A stretch of DNA of 6,562 nucleotides from Candidatus Pacearchaeota archaeon UBA284 (GTDB lineage: Archaea; Nanobdellota; Nanobdellia; Pacearchaeales; UBA284), in contig DAKN01000027.1 in the NCBI GenBank assembly GCA_002499185.1, positions 258 to 6,819 on the forward strand, in the 5' to 3' direction. How positions within the stretch are numbered: the first letter of the stretch is position 1; each line of letters opens with the position of its first letter. The notes under the pieces are model-generated. The model worked only from the letters and a program-made list of their open reading frames with translations, was not told the origin of the DNA and ran no database searches. A program made the translations under genes and the position numbers. Shown here piece after piece: positions 1 to 5,810 of the stretch.

Positions 1-27
1 TTTCCTCGGCTTATAGGGATAATACGG

Positions 28-37
28 CTATTTAAAT
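28..37 (-). promoter_or_regulatory. Candidate box A (TATA) for a leftward transcript leaving the window
   Basis: The minus strand reads ATTTAAATAG here, identical over all 10 bases to the box A of the regulator-cdc48 operon at 3151-3160. With the usual archaeal spacing, transcription would start near positions 7-8 on the minus strand. The transcribed product lies outside the window, so this rests on motif and geometry only. Confidence 0.35.
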
Positions 38-47
38 TTTCTTAAAG

Positions 48-79
48 AAAAAAGAACAGCCAATCAAGCGAGGAAAAAA
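48..79 (-). terminator. Candidate oligo-U terminators after cdc48
   Basis: Read leftward, the cdc48 transcript meets two runs of six T (complement of A74-79 and of A48-53). Archaeal polymerase commonly terminates at such tracts. They lie about 95-125 bases past the stop codon and just upstream of the next leftward box A, a sensible place to separate two units. No experimental support. Confidence 0.35.
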
Positions 80-94
80 CCCGATTGGCTTTTT
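58..94 (+). terminator. Stem-loop followed by T5 on the plus strand
   Basis: AGCCAATC (58-65) pairs perfectly with GATTGGCT (83-90) around a 17-base loop, followed on the plus strand by T90-T94. This is the shape of an intrinsic terminator for rightward transcription arriving from left of the window, but no convergent gene can be confirmed in the first 57 bases. On the minus strand it is also followed by a T-rich stretch, so the direction is ambiguous. Confidence 0.3.
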
Positions 95-111
95 GACTAA
101 GTCAATATCAA

Positions 112-133
112 GAAAATTCCTTCAGGAATTTTC
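112..133. repeat. Perfect 9-bp inverted repeat (hairpin), cdc48 3' region
   Basis: GAAAATTCC (112-120) and GGAATTTTC (125-133) are exact reverse complements separated by TTCA. The hairpin falls 40-61 bases after the cdc48 stop on the minus strand. It may stabilise the mRNA 3' end or slow polymerase; alternatively it is part of a dispersed palindromic repeat. Confidence 0.7.
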
Positions 134-139
134 GGGATG

Positions 140-162
140 TTGAAAATACAAAGTATTTTCAA
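140..162. repeat. Perfect 10-bp inverted repeat (hairpin), cdc48 3' region
   Basis: TTGAAAATAC (140-149) and GTATTTTCAA (153-162) are exact reverse complements around a 3-base AAA loop. It begins only 11 bases after the cdc48 stop codon and is followed 6 bases on by the second hairpin (112-133), giving a tandem pair in the 3' untranslated region. Confidence 0.7.
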
Positions 163-172
163 ATCATTAAAT

Positions 173-2506
173 TTATCCAGCATAAGTGTGCTGACCATTT
201 AATGCAGCTTTTGCACTTCTGAGATATTTGCTTTCAATTTCTTTGTATCTTTTTATATCATCTATTGAAACACTTCCGCCGATTTTTTTGATTGCATCAT
301 CAAAATGTTTCTTTTTAACATTTTTTGCATCTATATCTTCACGCAATGCAAGCATTGCGGCTTCTCTACATACTCCTTCAATATCTGCTCCAGTATAACT
401 TTCTGTTTTTTCAGCTAATTCGGAAAGTTTAATTTCTTTTGCAAGAGGCATATTTTTTGTATGCACATTGAAAATAGATTCTCTTTCTTTTTTATTTGGT
501 GATGTAATAAAAACTAATCTATCAAATCTTCCCGGTCTTAGCAATGCCGCATCAAGCATATCTGGCCGATTTGTTGCCCCAACTATAACAACATCATGCA
601 AATCTTCTATTCCATCCATTTCCGCTAATAATTGGTTTAATACTCTTTCAGTTACATGATTTCCAGGATCTAAACCACGCCTACCTGCTAACGCATCTAT
701 TTCATCAAAGAAAATAATGCATGGTGCAACTTGTTTTGCTCTTTCAAAAACTTTTCTTACACCTTCTTCACTTTTTCCGACCCACATACTCAATAAACTT
801 GGTCCCTTAACTTGTATAAAATTACTTTCAGATTCTGTAGCAACAGCTTTTGCAAGCAAGGTTTTTCCTGTGCCTGGAGGACCATATAATAAAACCCCTT
901 TTGGAGGTCGTATACCCATCCTTATGAATGAATCTGGATTTTTTAATGGCCATTCAACAGCTTCTTTTAATTCTTGTTTTGCACCTTCTAATCCACCAAT
1001 ATCTTCCCAGTTTACATTCGGATTTTCAACTAAAATTTCACGCATTGCACTAGGTTGAACAACCTTCAATGCTTCTTTGAAATCTTTTTGCGTTATAATT
1101 AATTTTTCTAAAAATTCTTTTGTTAGTGGTTCGTTGGTATCTTTAATTTTTAAATCAGGAAGTGCTTTTCTTAACACAACCATTGCCGCTTCTCTTGTTA
1201 AAGAAGCTAAATCTGCTCCAACAAAACCATGAGTTATAGAGGCTATTTCATCTAAATTTACATCTTTTGTCAAAGGCATATTTCTTGTGTGGATTTTTAA
1301 GATTTGTAGTCTTCCGGCCTTATTCGGAACATTGATTCCTATTTCTCTATCAAATCTTCCGGGTCTACGTAAAGCCTCATCTACTGCATTTGGCCTATTT
1401 GTTGCTCCAATAACAACAACTTTTCCACGATTTTTTAAACCATCCATCATAGTTAATAATTGACTTACAACCCTTCTTTCAACTTCTCCGGTAACATCTT
1501 CTCTTTTTGGAGCAATTGCATCTAATTCATCAATAAATACAATACTCGGTGCATTTTTTTCAGCTTGGTCAAAAATCTCTCTTATCTTTTTTTCACTTTC
1601 ACCATAAAATTTGGACATGATTTCTGGACCATTTAATAAAATAAAATTACTTTCAGATTCATTAGCAACAGCTTTTGCAAGCAAGGTTTTTCCTGTGCCT
1701 GGAGGACCGTATAATAAAACCCCTTTTGGAGGTTCGATTCCTAAACGAGCAAATATTTCTGGCCTTTTTAAGGGCAATTCAACCATCTCACGGATTTTTT
1801 TAATTTCTTCATTTAATCCCCCGATATCTTCATAAGTAACGTCCGGAATTTTTTCATCACTTGCTTCAACAGCCCTCGTGTTAATTACAAATTCTGTTGA
1901 ATCTGTTATTATAACCGGTAGTTTTGCAGGATTTGTATTAACAACACTAAATCTAATATTTTCAAATGTTGGTGTGTTAAAATTCATATTTCCAAAGATT
2001 TCTCCGAAACCAAAGGCATCAAATAAATCACCGAAATCTCCAGACATTTCCTTTCTTTTTTGAATACCGCCAACTACAACTAAATCTCCTTGCATTATTG
2101 CTCTTCCAACAAATCCTTTTTTCAAGAAATTTGGATCACCACGTATTTCAATCTGAATATTTTTTTGTGCAGGAGCAATTACAACTTTTTTTGCTTCTTT
2201 AATATCTGCTTTTTGAATGATTACAATTTCACCAATGCCAGTTTTAGCATTTTTTCTTATAATCCCATCAATTCTAATATTATTTTCACCATAATCACTT
2301 GGGTATGCTTTATCTGCGATTGCAACAGTTTCACGCTCGCCTTTTATTATTATAACGTCTCCGGGTTTAATACCCAGAGATTTCATTGCATTATTATCTA
2401 ATCTAGCAATGCCCTTGTAAGCATCTTCTTGCAATGCTTCAAATACTTTTAATTTAATTCCTTTTTCTGTTTTATTTTCTTTTTCAATTTTTGTTTCTTT
2501 TGCCAT
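173..2506 (-). CDS. cdc48: Cdc48/VAT-family double AAA+ ATPase (protein unfoldase/segregase)
   Basis: Hexameric cytosolic unfoldase of the archaeal Cdc48/VAT (eukaryotic p97) family, which extracts or unfolds proteins using ATP. The 777 residues match the family length. A Lys/Glu-rich tip (1-17) precedes the double-psi barrel N-domain (about 18-105) and the second N-subdomain (about 106-212). AAA module D1 has Walker A GPPGTGKT at 267-274, Walker B with D326-E327, sensor N370, arginine fingers R381/R384 and an aromatic F300-Y301 pore loop. D2 has Walker A at 542-549, D601-E602, sensor N646, R657/R660 and pore loop M574-W575-V576. Both ATPase sites look intact. The N-domain carries a Gly/Phe-rich insertion at about 148-184. 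The C-terminus ends TYAG, so Tyr is not penultimate as in the proteasome-docking HbYX motif. The ATG is supported by AAGGAG 8 bases upstream. It lies one base after the stop of the zinc-ribbon regulator gene, implying one operon and coupled translation. Confidence 0.97.
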   Translation of the reverse strand: MAKETKIEKENKTEKGIKLKVFEALQEDAYKGIARLDNNAMKSLGIKPGDVIIIKGERETVAIADKAYPSDYGENNIRIDGIIRKNAKTGIGEIVIIQKADIKEAKKVVIAPAQKNIQIEIRGDPNFLKKGFVGRAIMQGDLVVVGGIQKRKEMSGDFGDLFDAFGFGEIFGNMNFNTPTFENIRFSVVNTNPAKLPVIITDSTEFVINTRAVEASDEKIPDVTYEDIGGLNEEIKKIREMVELPLKRPEIFARLGIEPPKGVLLYGPPGTGKTLLAKAVANESESNFILLNGPEIMSKFYGESEKKIREIFDQAEKNAPSIVFIDELDAIAPKREDVTGEVERRVVSQLLTMMDGLKNRGKVVVIGATNRPNAVDEALRRPGRFDREIGINVPNKAGRLQILKIHTRNMPLTKDVNLDEIASITHGFVGADLASLTREAAMVVLRKALPDLKIKDTNEPLTKEFLEKLIITQKDFKEALKVVQPSAMREILVENPNVNWEDIGGLEGAKQELKEAVEWPLKNPDSFIRMGIRPPKGVLLYGPPGTGKTLLAKAVATESESNFIQVKGPSLLSMWVGKSEEGVRKVFERAKQVAPCIIFFDEIDALAGRRGLDPGNHVTERVLNQLLAEMDGIEDLHDVVIVGATNRPDMLDAALLRPGRFDRLVFITSPNKKERESIFNVHTKNMPLAKEIKLSELAEKTESYTGADIEGVCREAAMLALREDIDAKNVKKKHFDDAIKKIGGSVSIDDIKRYKEIESKYLRSAKAALNGQHTYAG

Positions 2507-2507
2507 T

Positions 2508-3098
2508 TTATTCGCTCCTTTGTTTTTTGTTTATTTTTTGTTTATTTTTTATTTTATTTTCCTCTTTCATTATTTTAACATTAGTTTGCGGTTTTCCGTT
2601 TTGATTAGTATACACTTTTTCTATTGTAATGCTTTTATTTTTTTCAGGATTTGCAGAATCCCGATGTTCTATCCTTACAACCTCTTTTCCGAAATTTAAA
2701 GATATTCTTCCTGATTCTTCTAATGATAGTTTAACCATTTCATTCATTTTATTTTTTAATCGATTATGGATTGCTTCTTGCTCGTTAGAAAATTCTTCGA
2801 ATTTTCTGCGCCCTGAAAATCTTTGATTTTCATGGGCTTGCATGAAATCAATAATTTCCCTAGGGATGCTTACGGCATAACTGTTTCCAACCATTCTTAA
2901 TTTTACCTCAAAAGGTCTTTGTTTTAGCTGAGAAAATTTCTTTAATTCTTCACTATCCTGTGGATGATATATTCTTTTTCCGCATTTTGGACATTGTAAT
3001 GCTCTTAACTGAAAACCGTCTTTGCTTACTATTACTTTTTTCATTTCAGTTCTGCAATCTTTGCACCACACCAACTCATCAAAAAAATCATGATTCAT
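2508..3098 (-). CDS. Zinc-ribbon plus AbrB/MazE-like (swapped-hairpin) putative transcription regulator
   Basis: Probable DNA-binding regulator. Numbering from the ATG at 3098 (196 aa), a zinc ribbon is formed by C12/C15 (WCKDC) and C36/C39 (QCPKCG). Next comes a segment at about 64-86 with the core VGNSYAVSIPREI, typical of AbrB/MazE/SpoVT swapped-hairpin domains, which dimerise and bind palindromic DNA. A helical, charged middle part follows, then a Lys/Asn/Gln-rich tail (last ~20 residues) encoded by a low-complexity 11-bp repeat. The frame is open back to an ATG at 3137, but I chose 3098: GGAG sits 9 bases upstream, the predicted transcription start (~3130) lies inside the longer version, and the extra N-terminal residues (MYTLCVYT) are simply translated palindromes. 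An ATG at 3113 is a second alternative. It is first in an operon with cdc48. The target is unknown; the three GTATAC palindromes in its own promoter suggest autoregulation (inference). Confidence 0.85.
   Translation of the reverse strand: MNHDFFDELVWCKDCRTEMKKVIVSKDGFQLRALQCPKCGKRIYHPQDSEELKKFSQLKQRPFEVKLRMVGNSYAVSIPREIIDFMQAHENQRFSGRRKFEEFSNEQEAIHNRLKNKMNEMVKLSLEESGRISLNFGKEVVRIEHRDSANPEKNKSITIEKVYTNQNGKPQTNVKIMKEENKIKNKQKINKKQRSE
2515..2520 (-). promoter_or_regulatory. Shine-Dalgarno site for cdc48
   Basis: The minus strand reads AAGGAG, 8 bases before ATG 2506. The site lies within the last codons of the upstream regulator gene, whose TAA is one base from the cdc48 ATG, so translation of the two is probably coupled. 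Confidence 0.8.
2518..2550 (-). repeat. Three tandem 11-bp A-rich units in the regulator tail
   Basis: On the plus strand two exact GTTTATTTTTT units (2529-2539, 2540-2550) are followed leftward by a diverged CTTTGTTTTTT (2518-2528). On the coding strand they encode the Lys/Asn/Gln-rich end of the regulator and leave the cdc48 ribosome-binding site in an A-rich, probably unstructured setting. The 11-bp period is not a multiple of three, so unit gain or loss would shift the reading frame. Confidence 0.6.
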
Positions 3099-3107
3099 TT
3101 TTTGTAT

Positions 3108-3111
3108 CTCC
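3108..3111 (-). promoter_or_regulatory. Shine-Dalgarno site deciding the regulator start
   Basis: GGAG on the minus strand sits 9 bases upstream of ATG 3098. Neither of the two upstream in-frame ATGs (3113, 3137) has such a site, which is the main reason for choosing 3098. Confidence 0.55.
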
Positions 3112-3114
3112 ATC

Positions 3115-3151
3115 GTGTATACACACAATGTATACATTACAAAATGTATAC
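3115..3151. promoter_or_regulatory. Three GTATAC palindromes, candidate operator array
   Basis: Three copies of GTATAC lie at 3117-3122, 3130-3135 and 3146-3151. The first is within the perfect palindrome GTGTATACAC (3115-3124), the second within the perfect AATGTATACATT (3127-3138), and the third within an imperfect AATGTATACTATT. Centres are 13 and 16 bp apart. The third abuts box A of the regulator operon and the second covers its expected start site, as expected of repressor sites. The likely binder is the adjacent AbrB/MazE-like protein (inference). Confidence 0.6.
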
Positions 3152-3160
3152 TATTTAAAT
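3151..3160 (-). promoter_or_regulatory. Box A of the regulator-cdc48 operon
   Basis: The minus strand reads GAAAC followed by ATTTAAATAG, a good archaeal BRE/box A pair. Spacing of about 26 bp puts transcription initiation near 3130, giving a roughly 30-base leader before ATG 3098. Confidence 0.6.
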
Positions 3161-3198
3161 GTTTCGTTGTTTTTAATTTTACATAAAAATTGACTAAA

Positions 3199-3206
3199 CT
3201 TTAAAA
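3199..3206 (+). promoter_or_regulatory. Box A of leuS
   Basis: CTTTAAAA on the plus strand, preceded by a BRE-like CTAAA, is centred 26-27 bp before ATG 3229. This matches a leaderless transcript beginning at or next to that ATG. No Shine-Dalgarno is seen near it. Confidence 0.55.
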
Positions 3207-3228
3207 ATCTCGAATGTCTATCTTTTTT

Positions 3229-5763
3229 ATGCATAAAAAAACAATAGAAAAAAAAGAGAAGGATGAAAATAAAATCTCTATGATAAATTTTTTAACAATA
3301 GAAAAGAAATGGCAGAAATCCTGGGCGGAAAAAAAGGTATTTCAGATATCTGAAAAATCAAATAAAAAAAAGTTTTATGTTCTTGAAATGTATCCCTATC
3401 CAAGTGGTTCTGGTTTGCATATGGGTCATGCTTTTAATTATACTATAGGGGATATTTATGCTAGGTTAAAAAGAATGCAGGGTTTTAATGTTCTTTATCC
3501 GATGGGTTATGATAGTTTTGGTTTGCCTGCCGAAAATGCAGCAATTAAAGCAAAATCGCACCCCAAAAAATTTACAGAAGAGGCAATTAAGCATTTTATT
3601 GAACAACAAAAAGCAATAGGCTTAAGTTATGATTGGACAAGAATAGTTGAAACACACAAGTCAGATTATTACAGATGGGATCAATGGATATTTTTGAAGA
3701 TGTTTGAAAAAGGATTAGCATATAGGAAAAAATCCCCTGTTAATTTTTGTTCTAAATGTAATACTGTTTTAGCAAATGAGCAAGTTCATGATGGAAAATG
3801 CTGGCGTCATACAGATACAAAAGTTGAAATAAAACAACTTGAACAATGGTTTCTAAAAATTACAGATTACGCAAACGAATTATATGATAATTTAGATTTA
3901 TTAAAAGAATGGCCAGAAAGAATAAAAGCCATGCAAAAAAATTGGATAGGAAAAAGCTACGGAACACAAGTTGATTTTGAAATTAATGGAAAGATATGGC
4001 CTATTTTTACTACAAGAGCGGATACAATTTACGGAGTTACATTTATGGTTATAAGTGCACAGCATCCAAGACTTTATGAGATTGTAACAAGGGAACAGAA
4101 AAAAGAAGTTGATAAATTTGTAAATAAAATTAAATCCACATCCGAAAAAGATTTAGAGGGATTAGAAAAAGAAGGTGCATTTACAGGAAGTTATGCAATT
4201 AATCCAATCACAAAAGAAAAAGTCCCTGTTTATACAGGAAATTTCGTCTTGGCAGAATACGGAAGCGGAATGGTAATGGCTGTTCCAGCGCACGACCAAA
4301 GAGATTTTGAATTTGCAGAGCGCTATAAAATTCCAATAAAAATAGTAATACAGCCGGAAAATCAAAATTTAAATTTAAATTCAATGAAAGAAGCATATGT
4401 TGCTGATGGAAAATTGGTCAATTCTCAGGAATTTAATGGTCTAAACAATAGAGAAGCTATATCTAAGATAACAGAATTGCTTGAAAAGAAAAAACTCGGC
4501 AAAAAAACAACACAATTCAAGCTTAGAGATTGGCTTATTTCAAGACAAAGATTCTGGGGAACACCAATCCCGATTATTTATTGCGAAAAATGCGGAATTA
4601 TTCCTGTTCCTAAAAAAGATCTTCCAGTCAAATTACCAGATGACATTAATTTTACAAGTGAAAGAAATCCACTTATAGGCTATGATAAATTCGTAAAGGT
4701 AAAATGTCCGAAATGCAATGGAAATGCAAAAAGAGAAACAGATACAATGGATACTTTTGTTAATTCCTCATGGTATTTTCTGAGATATTGTGATTCTAAG
4801 AATAAAAAAGAAATTTTTGATAAGAAAAAAGCAAATTATTGGTGTCCGATTGATGTTTATATTGGTGGGGCAGAGCATGCTTGTATGCATTTAATATATT
4901 TTAGATTTTATACAAAGTTCTTGCGCGATTTGGGCTTGTTAAATTTTGACGAACCTACAAAAAGATTATTTAATCAAGGAATGCTTCACGGAGAAGATGG
5001 ATATGTCATGTCAAAATCAAGAGGTAATGTGGTTTTGCCAGAAGAAGTCAGCAAAACATATGGGATAGATACTTCAAGATTATTTTTAGTTTCAATGGCA
5101 TCTCCAGATAAGGATGTTGAATGGAGTTCAAGCGGAATTGAAGGCAGTTTGAAATTTATTTACAGAATATTTGATTATTATAATAATTTGAAATCAAAGC
5201 TTGGAAAATCTTCCCTAAGATTAGAAAGCAGGCTTAACAAAGTAATAAAAGAAATAACTTCTGATTTAGAACAATTTAGATATAATCTTGCTATAATAAA
5301 ATTAAGGCAAGTTTTCGAGTCAATGGAAAATGAAAAACAAATTTCAAAAAAAGATGCTGAATCCTTTTTAAAATTATTACACCCATTTTGTCCGCATATT
5401 ACAGAAGAACTATGGCACAAGATTGGAAATAAAACTTTTGTCTCAAAAGAAAAATGGCCTAGTTATGATGATAAAAAAATAAATGAAGAACTTGAAAAGC
5501 AAGAACAACAAGTAAATCAAACAATTGAAGACATAAAAAACATAATAAAAATAATGAAGGAAAAACAAAATAAAATTCCTGAAAAAGTATATCTTTACTT
5601 AATTCCAAAAGAATTAGCCCTTTATAAGGAATTCAATGAAATAATTGAAAAATCATTGAATTTGAAAATAAATATTTCTGCAGTAAACGATTTTAAGAAA
5701 TATGACCCTCAAAACAAGGCGCAAAAAGCTAAGCCAGGAAAGCCCGCAATTTATTTAGAATAA
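3229..5763 (+). CDS. leuS: Leucyl-tRNA synthetase, bacterial-type body
   Basis: Class I synthetase that charges tRNA-Leu with leucine and hydrolyses mischarged tRNA. Numbering from 3229 (844 aa): YPYPSG followed by the HIGH motif HMGH (64-67); a zinc site C174/C177/C191/H194 (last ligand His rather than the usual Cys); CP1 editing domain with TTRADT (261-266) and MAVPAHDQRD (350-359), whose D359 matches the conserved editing aspartate; a second zinc-type site C452/C455/C493/C496; DTMDTFVNSSWYFLRY (505-520); KMSKS as VMSKS (593-597); and anticodon-binding HPFCPHITEELW (718-729). The leucine-specific insert before KMSKS is absent. Body motifs and CP1 placement after the zinc ribbon are bacterial-type, whereas the C-terminal ~95 residues are not. 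Start: a box A centred 26 bp upstream makes ATG 3229 a good leaderless start. ATG 3214 would lie upstream of the expected transcription start, and ATG 3280 gives the most canonical N-terminus (MINFLTIEKKW). The three alternatives remain open. Confidence 0.95.
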   Translation: MHKKTIEKKEKDENKISMINFLTIEKKWQKSWAEKKVFQISEKSNKKKFYVLEMYPYPSGSGLHMGHAFNYTIGDIYARLKRMQGFNVLYPMGYDSFGLPAENAAIKAKSHPKKFTEEAIKHFIEQQKAIGLSYDWTRIVETHKSDYYRWDQWIFLKMFEKGLAYRKKSPVNFCSKCNTVLANEQVHDGKCWRHTDTKVEIKQLEQWFLKITDYANELYDNLDLLKEWPERIKAMQKNWIGKSYGTQVDFEINGKIWPIFTTRADTIYGVTFMVISAQHPRLYEIVTREQKKEVDKFVNKIKSTSEKDLEGLEKEGAFTGSYAINPITKEKVPVYTGNFVLAEYGSGMVMAVPAHDQRDFEFAERYKIPIKIVIQPENQNLNLNSMKEAYVADGKLVNSQEFNGLNNREAISKITELLEKKKLGKKTTQFKLRDWLISRQRFWGTPIPIIYCEKCGIIPVPKKDLPVKLPDDINFTSERNPLIGYDKFVKVKCPKCNGNAKRETDTMDTFVNSSWYFLRYCDSKNKKEIFDKKKANYWCPIDVYIGGAEHACMHLIYFRFYTKFLRDLGLLNFDEPTKRLFNQGMLHGEDGYVMSKSRGNVVLPEEVSKTYGIDTSRLFLVSMASPDKDVEWSSSGIEGSLKFIYRIFDYYNNLKSKLGKSSLRLESRLNKVIKEITSDLEQFRYNLAIIKLRQVFESMENEKQISKKDAESFLKLLHPFCPHITEELWHKIGNKTFVSKEKWPSYDDKKINEELEKQEQQVNQTIEDIKNIIKIMKEKQNKIPEKVYLYLIPKELALYKEFNEIIEKSLNLKINISAVNDFKKYDPQNKAQKAKPGKPAIYLE

Positions 5764-5781
5764 CAACATAAAACAATAATT

Positions 5782-5790
5782 CTTTTAAAG
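5782..5790 (+). promoter_or_regulatory. Box A of the TPR gene
   Basis: CTTTTAAAG in the short gap after leuS is centred about 25 bp before ATG 5811, the same geometry as at leuS. No Shine-Dalgarno precedes the ATG, so a leaderless transcript separate from leuS is likely, although read-through from leuS is not excluded. Confidence 0.5.
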
Positions 5791-5810
5791 TAACTATTCT
5801 TGAAGTTAAT

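Noticed and set aside
3..35. C-terminal end of a plus-strand gene entering from the left (frame ending TAA at 33-35)
   Set aside because: Only ten codons are visible, and a candidate leftward promoter occupies the same place; coding cannot be supported.
1..172. CRISPR array or complete tRNA gene
   Set aside because: The repeats are inverted, not direct with regular spacers, and no cloverleaf with T-loop and anticodon arms can be assembled.
717..1058. Plus-strand open frame of 113 codons inside cdc48
   Set aside because: It is antisense to the D2 Walker A region of an unmistakable AAA+ gene; the translation has no independent family signal and arises from the codon pattern of the real gene.
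2090..2401. Plus-strand open frame of 103 codons opposite the Cdc48 N-domain
   Set aside because: The product is rich in Phe, Asn, Tyr and Cys, as expected from an AT-rich antisense frame, and it has no promoter or ribosome-binding site of its own.
3099..3137. N-terminal extension of the regulator to ATG 3137
   Set aside because: The extra codons are the GTATAC palindromes themselves, lie at or upstream of the expected transcription start, and lack a ribosome-binding site.
3115..3151. Possible type II toxin-antitoxin operator or module (MazE/VapB-like)
   Set aside because: The operator style would suit it, but no small toxin gene (PIN or MazF-like) follows; the next gene is a full Cdc48 ATPase.
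2960..3193. Plus-strand open frame crossing the regulator 5' end and the divergent promoter region
   Set aside because: It runs antisense through the zinc ribbon and then through the palindromes and box A; no start signals or recognisable product.
3138..3228. T-box or leucine-responsive leader before leuS
   Set aside because: There is no room for one and no tRNA-binding motif is visible; the promoter geometry predicts essentially no leader.
4162..4396. Two overlapping minus-strand open frames inside leuS
   Set aside because: Both are shadows of the CP1 editing domain coding sequence and contain low-complexity aromatic runs.
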